Source of the DNA: Pustulibacterium marinum
GTDB lineage: Bacteria > Bacteroidota > Bacteroidia > Flavobacteriales > Flavobacteriaceae
Length of the DNA: 64,000 nt
Reading direction: 5' to 3'
Assembly (NCBI RefSeq): GCF_900116665.1
Contig: NZ_FPBK01000018.1
Coordinates: forward strand, 1-64,000
The position numbers and the translations under genes were made by a program. A model generated the notes under the pieces. That model did not search any database. It was given only the letters and a program-made list of their open reading frames with translations, and was not told where the DNA came from. This document shows positions 52,380 through 61,920 of the stretch, piece by piece (the first letter of the stretch is position 1; each line of letters starts with the position of its first letter).

Positions 52380-52640
52380 TTATTTGTCGATAGAACCTAA
52401 AACACGTTTCATGAAAGTGTTAAGAGCTTCTTTTTGTGACATTTTATCATTTTTGATCATTTTGTCAACTTCTAATGCACCGTACATGTTAGAAATTAAC
52501 TCTCCGATGACATCTAATTCTTCATCTTTAAGAGAGGACACTTCACAAAGCGCTTCTAAAACTTCAAGCGTTTCGTTGATATAATCTTCGTCGTTCTCTT
52601 CAATGAACTGAGTTAAATGTTTAATTACTGGTAACTTCAT
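52380..52640 (-). CDS. Small acidic helical protein (DUF6952-like)
   Basis: The 86-residue protein is acidic and helical ('FIEENDEDYINETLEVLEAL', 'KDEELDVIGELISNMYGAL', 'MSQKEALNTFMKRVLGS') with no signal peptide. I recall such proteins as DUF6952, encoded after thioredoxin in flavobacteria; the function is unknown. Its start overlaps the end of the thioredoxin gene by 20 bases, so translation is coupled. A partner or stabiliser of the thioredoxin/peroxiredoxin pair is a reasonable guess. Confidence 0.75.
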   Translation of the reverse strand: MKLPVIKHLTQFIEENDEDYINETLEVLEALCEVSSLKDEELDVIGELISNMYGALEVDKMIKNDKMSQKEALNTFMKRVLGSIDK

Positions 52641-52932
52641 CTACTAATTCTTTTAAGTTTTCAAACTTGTTTGTCTGAACTTGGTTCACAAATTTTCCTC
52701 CTTTAAAAGTAGCAAAAGTTGGTAAATTATCTACGGTAGCCAATTTTCTAGATTCTGGAAACTTTTCAGCATCTGCGATAACAAAAGTTGCTTCAACGTC
52801 GTTCGACAATTTTTTGAACTTTGGTTTCATTATACGGCAGTTACCACACCATGTTGCAGAATATTGTACAATTACTGTATCATTTTCCGCTACAATGTCT
52901 GATAAGTTATCTTGACTTAATTCTTGAATCAT
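52621..52932 (-). CDS. Thioredoxin-family protein
   Basis: The 103-residue protein has a thioredoxin fold with active site WCGNC ('YSATWCGNCRIMKPKFK'), differing from the classical WCGPC. The cis-Pro appears in 'VDNLPTFATFKGGK'. There is no signal peptide, so it acts in the cytoplasm. It lies 28 bases after the peroxiredoxin gene and overlaps the DUF6952-like gene by 20 bases. It probably recycles the peroxiredoxin encoded before it. The Asn in place of Pro in the active site should change its redox potential. Confidence 0.93.
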   Translation of the reverse strand: MIQELSQDNLSDIVAENDTVIVQYSATWCGNCRIMKPKFKKLSNDVEATFVIADAEKFPESRKLATVDNLPTFATFKGGKFVNQVQTNKFENLKELVDEVTSN

Positions 52933-52960
52933 AACGTTTTATTTTTTGTATTAAACTTTC

Positions 52961-53599
52961 TTAGTTTGCGCTTAGGTAAGAAGCAACACCGTCTCTATCT
53001 GCTTTCATAGCCTCTTTACCTTCTTCCCAGTTAGCTGGACAAACTTCTCCATGAGTTTGAACGTGAGCATAAGCATCAATCATTCTCATAAATTCTTTTA
53101 CGTTTCTACCAAGTGGCATATCATTCACACCTTCGTGAAATACTTTACCTTCTTCATCAATTAAGTAAGTAGCGCGGTAAGTAACGTTGTCACCTTCTAC
53201 AATGTACGTGTTAGTTTCTTCGTTGAAAGTTTCTTTTTGAATATCTAAAATACCCAAAGTATTTGCTAAGTTTCTGTTGCTATCCGCTAAAATTGGATAA
53301 GTAACACCTTCGATTCCACCGTTATCTTTAGAAGTGTTTAACCATGCAAAGTGAACTTCTGGAGTATCACAAGAAGCACCAATTACAATAGTGTTTCTTT
53401 TTTCGAACTCAGGAAGGGCTTCTTGGAAAGCATGTAACTCAGTAGGACAAACAAAAGTGAAATCTTTTGGATACCAGAATAATAGAACTTTTTTATTGTT
53501 TTTTTTAGCTTCTTCTAAAACATTTAATTTAAAAGTATCGCCCATTTCGTTCATAGCGTCTACTGATAAATTTGGGAAATTTTTACCTACTAGTGTCAT
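52961..53599 (-). CDS. Typical 2-Cys peroxiredoxin (AhpC/Prx1 type)
   Basis: The 212-residue protein has the peroxidatic Cys in 'DFTFVCPTELHAFQEAL', the resolving Cys in 'HGEVCPANWEEG' near the C-terminus, and the catalytic Arg in 'RATYLIDEEG'. It reduces hydrogen peroxide and organic peroxides as a decamer-forming enzyme. It is the first gene of an operon with a thioredoxin and a small acidic protein. A TAnnTTTG box lies 35 bases before the start. OxyR control is plausible since oxyR is encoded in this window, but no binding site was recognised. Confidence 0.95.
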   Translation of the reverse strand: MTLVGKNFPNLSVDAMNEMGDTFKLNVLEEAKKNNKKVLLFWYPKDFTFVCPTELHAFQEALPEFEKRNTIVIGASCDTPEVHFAWLNTSKDNGGIEGVTYPILADSNRNLANTLGILDIQKETFNEETNTYIVEGDNVTYRATYLIDEEGKVFHEGVNDMPLGRNVKEFMRMIDAYAHVQTHGEVCPANWEEGKEAMKADRDGVASYLSAN

Positions 53600-53633
53600 A
53601 AGTTTCTTTTTATATAATTAATTAAGTACACTG

Positions 53634-53641
53634 CAAAAGTA
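53634..53641 (-). promoter_or_regulatory. -7 box of the peroxiredoxin operon promoter
   Basis: The minus strand reads TACTTTTG, an exact TAnnTTTG, 35 bases before the peroxiredoxin ATG. No -33 TTG at the usual spacing was found, which is common for activator-dependent promoters. Confidence 0.5.
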
Positions 53642-53790
53642 GGCATTACTGCTAGTGTAAGAATAGATTATAATTACTATTTCTTATGAAGTTATAAACA
53701 CCGACAATCGAATAAATATTTAAGCTAAATATTCAGGTAATTCGTAAAATATAATGCTAGTATTTGTTATATTCTTAAAATGAATGGAGT

Positions 53791-55284
53791 TTACTCTTTA
53801 TCTTTAATCATTTTAATCTTGATTGACAAAGCAGCAAATAGTAATGTCATAAACGGACTTAAGATATTGAAGAAAGCATAGGGAATATAACTGGTTAAAC
53901 CGGCTTGCCCTAATAATACCTTAGATTGATAAGCTCCGCAAGTATTCCATGGAACTAAAACTGAGGTTACTGTTCCAGCATCTTCTAATGTTCTACTCAA
54001 GTTTTCAGGAGCGAGACCTTTATCTTTATAGGCTTTTGCAAACATTTTACCGGGTACAACAATTGCTAAATACTGGTCTGATGCGGTTACATTCAATGCC
54101 AAACAACTGGCAACAGTACTGGCAAATAATCCGAAAACAGAGTTGAAGAGCTTTAGTAAGGCTTCGGTAATTCTAGACAATGCGCCAATCGCTTCCATAA
54201 TTCCACCAAAGGTCATAGCACAAAGAATCAACCAAATGGTTCCCAGCATTCCGTTCATTCCACCAGAAGAAAAAAGATCATTAAGTTTTGTGTTTTCAGT
54301 TTCAATTGCAACATCTACAGTAATCGCATTTATGATGCCTTTATATGCATTCTTAAAATCTAATGCTTCAACTCCAGCTACTTGCGCAACAATATCTGGC
54401 TGAAAAATTAAGGCAAAAATGCCACCTAAAAGTGTACCTATTAATAAAGCTATAAGTGGTTGTGTTTTTCTAACAATCATAAAAATGACAATAGCAGGAA
54501 CTAAAAATAACCATGGCGAGGTATTAAAAGAATGGCTAATTGCATCTTTAATCTCATGTACATCCGGTGTTCCAGAAGTATCTAGCGTAAGCCCTATAAT
54601 AATAAATAGTATTAATGTAATTACTAAACTAGGTACTGTAGTGATTAGCATATATCTAATATGCGTAAACAAGTCGGTACCGGCCATGGCAGGAGCCAAA
54701 TTGGTAGTATCGCTTAGAGGAGATAATTTATCACCAAAATAGGCTCCAGAAATAACAGCACCGGCAGTCATCCCTGGTGAAATACCTAAAGCATTTCCAA
54801 TTCCGACAAGTGCAATACCTACTGTTGCAGAAGTGGTCCAACTACTTCCTGTAGCAACAGAAATGATGGCACAAATAACTACAGAAGCAGGTAAAAATAT
54901 GGTAGGGTTCAAAATATCTAAACCATAATAGATCATAGAAGGTATAATACCACTAATGAGCCAAGTTCCTGATAGGGCACCTACAAAAAGTAAGATGAGA
55001 ATAGCACTAGCAGTAGATTTGAAATTTTGGGCAACCTCTTCCATCATGGCATCGTACGAAACGTTGTTTGCGAACCCAACTATAGCAGCAACTGCCGCTC
55101 CAAGCAATAATATAAACTGGTTAGATCCACTTAAAGCATCATCACCAAAAACGCCTAAAACATTAAAAGCCAACATACCAACCAAAGCAATGATAGGAAT
55201 TAAAGAAGCCTCAATACTTAATTTTTTATTAGTAATAATCGGTTCTTCTTCAGGGTTTTGTGGTTTTATTTCTTGGCTTTCCAT
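53791..55284 (-). CDS. nhaC: Na+/H+ antiporter NhaC
   Basis: The 497-residue membrane protein has about 12 hydrophobic helices and NhaC motifs such as 'ATGSSWTTSATVGIALVGIG', 'SGAYFGDKLSPLSDTTNLAP' and 'VPWNTCGAYQSKVLLG'. It exports sodium in exchange for protons across the inner membrane, a common need of marine bacteria. It stands alone, 191 bases upstream of the peroxiredoxin promoter region (which is on the same strand) and 251 bases from the divergent secreted gene at 55536. No special regulator is adjacent. Confidence 0.95.
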   Translation of the reverse strand: MESQEIKPQNPEEEPIITNKKLSIEASLIPIIALVGMLAFNVLGVFGDDALSGSNQFILLLGAAVAAIVGFANNVSYDAMMEEVAQNFKSTASAILILLFVGALSGTWLISGIIPSMIYYGLDILNPTIFLPASVVICAIISVATGSSWTTSATVGIALVGIGNALGISPGMTAGAVISGAYFGDKLSPLSDTTNLAPAMAGTDLFTHIRYMLITTVPSLVITLILFIIIGLTLDTSGTPDVHEIKDAISHSFNTSPWLFLVPAIVIFMIVRKTQPLIALLIGTLLGGIFALIFQPDIVAQVAGVEALDFKNAYKGIINAITVDVAIETENTKLNDLFSSGGMNGMLGTIWLILCAMTFGGIMEAIGALSRITEALLKLFNSVFGLFASTVASCLALNVTASDQYLAIVVPGKMFAKAYKDKGLAPENLSRTLEDAGTVTSVLVPWNTCGAYQSKVLLGQAGLTSYIPYAFFNILSPFMTLLFAALSIKIKMIKDKE

Positions 55285-55535
55285 TGGTTGTTAAGGTTGT
55301 TTTAATAATCAAACCGTAATGTTACAATAAAGTAAAGACTTCTGCAAATAGACTGAGTTATCTAATAAATATTCAGAATAATGATGAGTATATAAATCTA
55401 AATTTCACATTTTATAAAAGAACCGTTAATAGTACTTTGTCGGATTTTATCCTCGCTTAAACGATTTAATTCTCCAATGTTATTGTAGTCTATTGTAGTA
55501 GGGTATATTTACAATCGAAAAAATTTCCCTACATC

Positions 55536-56114
55536 ATGAAAAAATTTATTCTACTTATTATTTTCATTGCATGCTGCAATGTTATGACAGCCCAAGTGGG
55601 TATTGGAACAACCAACCCAAATTCTTCATCCGCATTGGATATTCAAAGTACAGAAGCTGGATTATTAATTCCTAGAATGACTTCCACTCAAAGAGATGCT
55701 ATTGCTAATCCTGCACCGGGATTATTGATTTTTAATACCGATTATCACTGTTTAAGTCAAAATGTGGGTACTGCTGCTGCTCCAGATTGGATGTGCTTAA
55801 AAACAGAAGCTGCAACGAGATTCTTTTACATGCCTAGTATTAATTTAGATGTTTCTTCAAACGGGGTTAAAACCGTAGATTTATATTCGGCATATAAATC
55901 ACAATTTAACACACCAATTGCCGCAAGTAGTGGTGCAAGTGGAAGTATTCCGTACTTCGAAGCAAGCGACTTAGAATATTATGTGACTGCTATTGATTCT
56001 GAAGTTATTGATCCGGATTCGTTATCTATAACAAGTACAGGTCAATTAACGTATACTGTAGTTGGTAGCGCTTCGGAATGGTCGTACATCAATGTTGTAT
56101 TGGTAGTTAAGTAG
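55536..56114 (+). CDS. Secreted protein with Bacteroidota 'VGIGTTNP' N-terminal module
   Basis: The 192-residue protein has a signal peptide (1-19) directly followed by '[20 protein letters not shown]' and '[21 protein letters not shown]', a repeat-like module found at the N-terminus of many secreted Bacteroidota proteins and phage-tail-like proteins. The rest is beta-rich with a Ser/Ala-rich tract. No catalytic motif or sorting domain is visible. It is 26 bases before another secreted gene and shares its transcript. The function is unknown. Confidence 0.75.
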   Translation: MKKFILLIIFIACCNVMTAQVGIGTTNPNSSSALDIQSTEAGLLIPRMTSTQRDAIANPAPGLLIFNTDYHCLSQNVGTAAAPDWMCLKTEAATRFFYMPSINLDVSSNGVKTVDLYSAYKSQFNTPIAASSGASGSIPYFEASDLEYYVTAIDSEVIDPDSLSITSTGQLTYTVVGSASEWSYINVVLVVK

Positions 56115-56140
56115 TTTTAGCTTAAAATAGTATTTAGTTT

Positions 56141-57574
56141 ATGAAAAAGATTTTAAGCTTATTATTAGTGATATTTACCGTTTGGGTAGGGCAGGCACAA
56201 TGTACCGATTGTACAGGAGCGGATATTACATTAACTTCTGCTAATAATGCCGATTATTACACTTTTTTACCTAATAAAACGTATTGCATAAGCGGTACCG
56301 TTACTTTTAATTACACTGTTACATTCGGAAATAATGTGACTATTTGTATTCCTTCAGGTGCTGTTTTGGCTTGTGGTAATGGTTGGGCTTCAACGGGTAA
56401 TCAATCTTCCAATGCAGTTACTTTTAATGTTTCGGGTAAGTTATATGCTCCTAATGCAATTCCTTTTAGTCCTACATTAAATATTTTTAATGGAGGAGTG
56501 TTTACAGGAACGAATAACTCTCAATGGCAAGATTTTGATTTTAATGGGGATACATTAGATATTAATGTTTCATCAGGAGGAACAATTGCTTGTAAACAGT
56601 TTTTATTGAGTGATACTGATATTGCCAATATTGTTAATGAAGGAAGCATAACCTTATATTATAGTGATTTATCTGTTGGTGGTTGTTTGTTAAATTTAAC
56701 CAATTCTGGTGAATTAAGCATTGGAGGTAACTTTAATATTGGATCCAATAGTGGTACTAATATTGTTAATAATACAGGGAAATTAACCATTAGTGGTGAA
56801 ATGAATAGCCAGAGTACAAAATTAGAGTTGTATAATTATGGAGATGGTGAGTTAGTGATGACTTCCAATATGACCTATGGTTCTAATGGGCCTAACAAGT
56901 TTGAGAATTACGGGACATTTAGCTGTAATGGTTTGTATTCTACAGACCCTACCTTGCATATGAAGAATGAAGGAGATATGAGTACGCATGCTAATTATGA
57001 TGATACTGTGGGGAGTTTTTTCTCTAATTGTGGAACACTACATATGAGTCAAAACTGGGCTAACTTGCAGGGTACTATTATTAATACAGGTGATATGACG
57101 GTAGTGCAAAGTTCTGTGGCTTTTGCATCTACCGGAAGTATAGAAAATTATAGTACCATGTCTTTACAAGGTATTACCATGGGTAGTGGAGGAATCTTCT
57201 ATAACGAGGGGTATGTTGAGTTTACTAGTAGTGCTGTATATGATGTAAAATTATATGGTCCGGGTTCTAGTAATCAGCCAACCCATTCAACTTCTACTAA
57301 TTATGGGCAGTTTGTAATGTATGGAACCTCTAATGGGCCGGCTGTTTTAAAAGGAAACTTAAACTTTTTAAATAATAACGGGTCTTCAACACAAGCAGGT
57401 TGCTTTGGCACTGTTAGTGATATGGATAGTACTGTAACTTTTGGAACCTGTGCTAGTTGTACGGTGGTTACAGATTACGACCAATGTGCAAATGCCGATG
57501 GTACTTGGCCAGAAGTAGAATCACCAATAAATATGATTCCGGTAAATAGAAATATTAGAAGTTATTTTCAATAA
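56141..57574 (+). CDS. Secreted repeat-rich protein (right-handed beta-helix-like)
   Basis: The 477-residue protein has a signal peptide (1-19) and a Cys-containing start ('CTDCTGADITLTSANN'). The body repeats short Gly/Asn/Ser-rich strands ('GTFSCNG', 'GSIENYSTM', 'NYGTFSCNGLY', 'IINTGDMTVVQ'), the pattern of a parallel beta-helix. No sorting domain of type A, B or C is clear; the end 'NMIPVNRNIRSYFQ' could be a short anchor. It follows the preceding secreted gene by 26 bases. Likely a surface or matrix protein that works with it, by context only. Confidence 0.75.
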   Translation: MKKILSLLLVIFTVWVGQAQCTDCTGADITLTSANNADYYTFLPNKTYCISGTVTFNYTVTFGNNVTICIPSGAVLACGNGWASTGNQSSNAVTFNVSGKLYAPNAIPFSPTLNIFNGGVFTGTNNSQWQDFDFNGDTLDINVSSGGTIACKQFLLSDTDIANIVNEGSITLYYSDLSVGGCLLNLTNSGELSIGGNFNIGSNSGTNIVNNTGKLTISGEMNSQSTKLELYNYGDGELVMTSNMTYGSNGPNKFENYGTFSCNGLYSTDPTLHMKNEGDMSTHANYDDTVGSFFSNCGTLHMSQNWANLQGTIINTGDMTVVQSSVAFASTGSIENYSTMSLQGITMGSGGIFYNEGYVEFTSSAVYDVKLYGPGSSNQPTHSTSTNYGQFVMYGTSNGPAVLKGNLNFLNNNGSSTQAGCFGTVSDMDSTVTFGTCASCTVVTDYDQCANADGTWPEVESPINMIPVNRNIRSYFQ

Positions 57575-57685
57575 ATAGTTTATCGGTTAAATATGTTGTT
57601 GGTCGATATTTTTATACGTTTTTATTATTTGTAAGATTTTAACACTTATATTTGATACAGTAATTAACCCAAATAATTTATAATC

Positions 57686-57781
57686 ATGTTTTCCCCAAAT
57701 TCATTGATTTTTCTTCTTAAGAGTGGTAGTTTTTTTACACTCACTTTTTTTCGAAAACACATATTTTTATCGCAAGCATAA
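57686..57781 (+). CDS. Candidate 31-residue microprotein
   Basis: A short frame, ATG at 57686 to TAA at 57781, gives a hydrophobic, basic peptide (opening MFSPNSLIFLLKSG). A TATATTTG -7 box lies at 57647-57654 with TTG at 57629-57631, but the spacer is 15 bases, shorter than usual. A long hairpin follows at 57791. The combination suggests a separate small transcript, coding or not. No conserved family is known to me, so coding status is open. This lies in the gene-free stretch 57575-57959. Confidence 0.3.
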   Translation: MFSPNSLIFLLKSGSFFTLTFFRKHIFLSQA

Positions 57782-57790
57782 TGTTTCTTT

Positions 57791-57822
57791 TGATTTCAGA
57801 TTTTTACAAAAATCTGAAATCA
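57791..57822 (+). terminator. Long perfect hairpin after the microprotein frame
   Basis: TGATTTCAGATTTTT (57791-57805) and AAAAATCTGAAATCA (57808-57822) are perfectly complementary with a two-base loop. No T-run follows, so it is a weaker terminator than its stem suggests; it could also be a stabilising 3' structure. Confidence 0.5.
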
Positions 57823-57909
57823 TTGGTTGCATACTTATAACAGACAATTATTCTTTTTTGATATAGAGGTTTTATTACTTTGTTTTTAAGTAATACTTTA
57901 GCGCGATGT

Positions 57910-57938
57910 AAAAGGTTTCAATATATTTGAAGCCTTTT
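57910..57938 (+). terminator. Hairpin before the small membrane protein gene
   Basis: AAAAGGTTTCAA (57910-57921) pairs with TTGAAGCCTTTT (57927-57938, one G-T pair). It is followed by a T-rich stretch. It may end the upstream small transcript or sit in the leader of the gene at 57960. Confidence 0.5.
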
Positions 57939-57959
57939 ACTATTTTATACATTACTGTT

Positions 57960-58316
57960 ATGAAGAAAATACTCTTGATTTTATTGTTGTCTTTTTTATT
58001 AGGATTGATTTTTCTCTTTCTTGTAGAGCACTTAGGTAGCTTTACTTATGAACTAGAAAAAGGAAATACGCATTCTAAGTCAAGAATAGAAAGTATCATT
58101 TACAAAACACCATTCAATTCTGAGGTGAAAGTACTTAGTAAGAACAAGTTCACTGTAGATGCTGCTTTTAATGAAGATTCAGAACTTAAAACCTATACAT
58201 TTCAGTTGCCATTTTATTTAAAGGCATTGTGGAAAGATTTATATATTGCAGTTGCAGTGATGTTATTGCTTTTTCTTTTTTTAAGAAGAAGAATTAAAAT
58301 TGAAAGAACTAAATAA
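57960..58316 (+). CDS. Small two-helix membrane protein of unknown function
   Basis: I chose the ATG at 57960 (118 residues); the frame also opens at a TTG at 57927 inside a hairpin. There is one hydrophobic helix at each end (about 2-24 and 94-111) and a soluble middle of about 65 residues ('FTYELEKGNTHSKSRIESII', 'DAAFNEDSELKTYTFQLP'). The end 'RRRIKIERTK' is basic and should stay in the cytoplasm, leaving the middle in the periplasm. I do not recognise it. It is monocistronic, followed by a strong terminator. Confidence 0.72.
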   Translation: MKKILLILLLSFLLGLIFLFLVEHLGSFTYELEKGNTHSKSRIESIIYKTPFNSEVKVLSKNKFTVDAAFNEDSELKTYTFQLPFYLKALWKDLYIAVAVMLLLFLFLRRRIKIERTK

Positions 58317-58348
58317 AAAAATCTCCTAATTTTGAGGAGATTTTTTTT
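58315..58348 (+). terminator. Bidirectional terminator before the carboxylase operon
   Basis: AAAAAATCTCCT (58315-58326/27) pairs with AGGAGATTTTTT (58335-58346) around a short loop, with A and T runs on both sides. It serves the membrane-protein gene and the minus-strand carboxylase operon that ends at 58352. Confidence 0.9.
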
Positions 58349-58351
58349 GTC

Positions 58352-59893
58352 TTATAATGGAATGTTACCGTGTTTTCTATCTGGTTTTACCACTTCTTTA
58401 TGTTCTAAAATACTAAAAGCTCTCAAAAGTTTTCTTCTAGTATTCTCTGGAAGAATGATTTCATCAATAAAACCTCTTTGTGCGGCTCTGTATGGAGTAG
58501 CAAATTTTTCAGCATATTCCGCTTCTTTTTCAGCTAGCTTAGCAGCCTGATCATCGGCATTTTTAATTTCTTTTCTAAAAATAATTTCACTGGCACCTTT
58601 GGCTCCCATCACGGCAATTTCTGCGCTCGGCCATGCAAAGTTAAAATCTGCGCCAATGTGTTTAGAATTCATTACATCATAGGCTCCGCCATACGCTTTT
58701 CTAGTAATTACGGTAATTCTAGGAACGGTTGCTTCACTTAAAGCGTACAGAAGTTTGGCTCCGTGTACAATAATTCCGTTCCACTCTTGATCTGTTCCAG
58801 GTAGAAAACCAGGAACATCAACTAGTACTAATAGCGGAATATTAAAGGCGTCACAAAATCTAGTGAATCTTGCTGCTTTTTTGGAACTATTAACATCAAG
58901 TACACCTGCTAAAAACATAGGCTGATTGGCAATAATACCAATACTTCTTCCTCCCAATCTTGCAAAACCTACAATAATATTTTCTGCATGGTCCTTATGA
59001 ATTTCAAAGAAGGAATCCGAGTCAATTATTCCTTTGATAACGCTGTGCATGTCATATGGTTTGTTTGCGTTATCGGGTATAATTTCCTTTAGTTCTTCTC
59101 TGGTTTCATCTGATAATTCATATGGTATTTTTGGAGCTTTTTCTTTGTTATTTTGCGGAAGATAGCTGAGTAATTGTTTTAAATCTTCTAAACAAGCTAC
59201 ATCATTATCGGAGGTTATATGCGCTACACCTGATTTGGTAGCGTGTGCACTAGCTCCACCCAATTCTTCAGAAGTTACATTCTCGTTGGTAACAGTTTTG
59301 ACCACGTTTGGTCCGGTAACAAACATGTAACTAGTATCTTTTACCATCATGGTGAAATCTGTCATGGCAGGAGAGTAAACAGCACCACCGGCACAAGGTC
59401 CCATAATTGCTGAAATTTGTGGAATGACTCCAGAAGATTGAACATTGCGATAAAAAATATCGGCATAACCTCCTAAAGATTTTACACCTTCCTGTATTCT
59501 TGCTCCACCGGAATCGTTCAAACCAATCATTGGAGTTCCTGCTTTAACGGCAAGATCCATCACTTTACAAATTTTTTCAGCATGCGTTTCGGATAAGGCT
59601 CCTCCAAAAACAGTGAAATCTTGAGCAAAAATATAGAGAGGTCGTCCGTTTACGGTTCCGTATCCTGTAATAACACCATCTCCATAGTATTGTTCTTTTT
59701 CCATACCAAAATCGGTAGTTCTGTGTGTTACAAGCATACCAATTTCTTCAAACGAACCTTCATCTAAGAAATACTGAATCCTTTCTCTTGCCGTTAATTT
59801 TTTCTTCTCATGCTGTTTTTGAATTCTAGCTTCACCACCACCAAGAAGTGCTTGTTGTTTTTTATCGTTAAGAATATCTATTTTTTCTTTCAT
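58352..59893 (-). CDS. Acyl-CoA carboxylase carboxyltransferase (propionyl-CoA carboxylase beta-like)
   Basis: The 513-residue protein is a fused alpha/beta carboxyltransferase of the PccB type: '[34 protein letters not shown]' pattern, '[19 protein letters not shown]', '[16 protein letters not shown]' and '[27 protein letters not shown]' (all recognised in parts). It moves carboxyl from biotin to acyl-CoA, usually propionyl-CoA to methylmalonyl-CoA. It is the last gene of the operon with the biotin carboxylase (8-base gap) and carrier. An acetyl-CoA preference cannot be excluded, but the fused form is typical of propionyl enzymes. Confidence 0.93.
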   Translation of the reverse strand: MKEKIDILNDKKQQALLGGGEARIQKQHEKKKLTARERIQYFLDEGSFEEIGMLVTHRTTDFGMEKEQYYGDGVITGYGTVNGRPLYIFAQDFTVFGGALSETHAEKICKVMDLAVKAGTPMIGLNDSGGARIQEGVKSLGGYADIFYRNVQSSGVIPQISAIMGPCAGGAVYSPAMTDFTMMVKDTSYMFVTGPNVVKTVTNENVTSEELGGASAHATKSGVAHITSDNDVACLEDLKQLLSYLPQNNKEKAPKIPYELSDETREELKEIIPDNANKPYDMHSVIKGIIDSDSFFEIHKDHAENIIVGFARLGGRSIGIIANQPMFLAGVLDVNSSKKAARFTRFCDAFNIPLLVLVDVPGFLPGTDQEWNGIIVHGAKLLYALSEATVPRITVITRKAYGGAYDVMNSKHIGADFNFAWPSAEIAVMGAKGASEIIFRKEIKNADDQAAKLAEKEAEYAEKFATPYRAAQRGFIDEIILPENTRRKLLRAFSILEHKEVVKPDRKHGNIPL

Positions 59894-59900
59894 GATGTTT

Positions 59901-61340
59901 TTAGTTTGGTAAACGGAGTATTTTTTGATCTTTTAAATATTGCTTTAACGCTATATATGCTGCAATTTTAGCTTCTTTAGCAGTTTCTTCTTTCAAGTTT
60001 TCTGGTTGATAATATTTTTTCACAAAGTGAGTATCAAAATTTCCAGATCTGAATGCTTCATGTTCGAAAACGAATTTCCCAAACGGAAGCGTTGTTTCTA
60101 CTCCAGCAATTTTATAATCTTCAATTGCTTTTAGCATAATTCCGCTAGCTTCTTCTCTTGTTTTTCCGTAAGCAATTAATTTGGAAAGCATAGGATCATA
60201 ATAAATAGGAACATCCATACCTTGTTCAAAACCGTTATCAACTCTAACGCCTACACCAGTTGGAACTTGATATTCCTCTAGATTTCCAACACTTGGTAAA
60301 AAATCATTTAACGGATCTTCGGCATATACTCTTAATTCCAGTGCATGACCGTTGATGGCTAAATCTTCTTGTTTTACAGGCAGCATTTCCCCACGGGCAA
60401 CTCTTATTTGTAATTCTACCAAGTCTAAACCGGTGATTAATTCAGTTACAGGATGTTCCACTTGTAGACGTGTATTCATCTCTAAAAAGTAAAAGTTATG
60501 TTGATCATCTAGTAAAAACTCTACTGTTCCTGCGCCTACATAGTCACAGGATCTAGCAACCCGAACTGCGGCATTACCCATTTTTTCTCGTAGTTCTGGA
60601 GTTAAAACAGATGATGGAGCTTCTTCAACCACTTTTTGGTGACGTCGTTGAACACTACATTCTCTCTCAAACAAGTGAACAATATTTCCATGAGTGTCCG
60701 CCATTACTTGAATTTCTATATGCCTTGGAGAACTAACATATTTTTCTATAAAAACAGATCCATCACCAAATGCAGAAGTAGCTTCACTAATGGCTCGTTC
60801 CATCTGTGATGGTAAATCTTCCGCATTATTAACAACTCGCATCCCTTTTCCTCCACCACCGGCAGAAGCTTTGATAAGAATAGGATAGCCAATTTCATTA
60901 GCTATTTCTTTTGCCTTCGTGACATCGGTAATGGCTTCTTCTATTCCTGGAACCATAGGAATATCATAGGCTTTTACAGTTTCTTTAGCGGCAAGTTTAC
61001 TCCCCATTACTTCAATGGCATGTGGTTTTGGACCTATGAATGTAATTCCATTTTCAGTTACTTTTTTGGAGAATGAAGCATTTTCACTCAAAAAACCATA
61101 ACCAGGATGTATACCATCTACATTTAATTGTTTTGCGATCTCAATAATTTTATCAGCTAACAAATAGGATTGATTGGATGGTGGCGGACCAATACATACA
61201 GCTTCATCTGCATACGATACATGTGGAGCATTTCTATCTGCTTCCGAAAAAATGGCAACGGTCTTGATGCCCATTTTTTTTGCAGTTTGCATTACTCGTA
61301 AGGCAATTTCGCCGCGATTGGCAACTAATATTTTTTTCAT
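59901..61340 (-). CDS. Biotin carboxylase subunit of the acyl-CoA carboxylase
   Basis: The 479-residue protein has the biotin carboxylase fold: '[19 protein letters not shown]', '[11 protein letters not shown]', the ATP-grasp Gly-rich loop '[14 protein letters not shown]', and '[20 protein letters not shown]' with the Glu residues and Arg of the active site. It carboxylates biotin using ATP and bicarbonate. It is 3 bases after the carrier protein gene stop and 8 before the carboxyltransferase. It works together with these two. Confidence 0.95.
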   Translation of the reverse strand: MKKILVANRGEIALRVMQTAKKMGIKTVAIFSEADRNAPHVSYADEAVCIGPPPSNQSYLLADKIIEIAKQLNVDGIHPGYGFLSENASFSKKVTENGITFIGPKPHAIEVMGSKLAAKETVKAYDIPMVPGIEEAITDVTKAKEIANEIGYPILIKASAGGGGKGMRVVNNAEDLPSQMERAISEATSAFGDGSVFIEKYVSSPRHIEIQVMADTHGNIVHLFERECSVQRRHQKVVEEAPSSVLTPELREKMGNAAVRVARSCDYVGAGTVEFLLDDQHNFYFLEMNTRLQVEHPVTELITGLDLVELQIRVARGEMLPVKQEDLAINGHALELRVYAEDPLNDFLPSVGNLEEYQVPTGVGVRVDNGFEQGMDVPIYYDPMLSKLIAYGKTREEASGIMLKAIEDYKIAGVETTLPFGKFVFEHEAFRSGNFDTHFVKKYYQPENLKEETAKEAKIAAYIALKQYLKDQKILRLPN

Positions 61341-61343
61341 AGC

Positions 61344-61832
61344 TTATGATTCAAATTCAATTAATAGTGTATTTTTATCAACAGCATTACCTGTTGTAAT
61401 GGCTACACTTTTTATAATTCCTGCTCTTGGTGAAGTGATTACATTTTCCATTTTCATGGCTTCCAGAATAAGTAATGGATCATTTTCTGAAACTTCATCA
61501 CCAGGTTTTACGTGAACATCTAAAATAAGTCCGGGCATTGGAGCTTTAATATCATTCACGTGTTGTGCTAAACCAAGATCAAAACCTAGCTCTTGGATGA
61601 GTTGATCTAAGTCATCTTCAATATGAACTGAATACATATTTCCGTTTACGCTAACGTTGTATGATTTTTTAAAGAAATCTTTTTCGGTAATTTTAATCTG
61701 ATAGGAAGTATGGTTGTAAAGCAAATGAATACTTTCATTCTGTTTAGAAATTGTATCTATTTCTTCAATATCTTTTGTAGATAAAGAAAATTCGAACTCA
61801 CCATTTACGGTGGTTTTGTAATTAATACTCAT
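61344..61832 (-). CDS. Biotin carboxyl carrier protein of the acyl-CoA carboxylase
   Basis: I start at the ATG 61832 (162 residues); a TTG three codons earlier opens the frame. The C-terminal biotinyl domain (about 85-160) has 'PMPGLILDVHVKPGDEV' and the biotin attachment motif 'LEAMKMENVI' (Lys in AMKM). The N-terminal half ('KTTVNGEFEFSLSTKDIEEI') is a less conserved spacer typical of PccA-type carriers when separate. It is the first gene of the operon. A clear promoter box was not found within 80 bases. Confidence 0.93.
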   Translation of the reverse strand: MSINYKTTVNGEFEFSLSTKDIEEIDTISKQNESIHLLYNHTSYQIKITEKDFFKKSYNVSVNGNMYSVHIEDDLDQLIQELGFDLGLAQHVNDIKAPMPGLILDVHVKPGDEVSENDPLLILEAMKMENVITSPRAGIIKSVAITTGNAVDKNTLLIEFES

Positions 61833-61920
61833 AATAATCAATGGTTTATTGCTATAAAGTTAATTATTATGTCCAATCATTTTTGAATTACAAAAAAAAA
61901 TAATGCGGAAATTGTATAGA

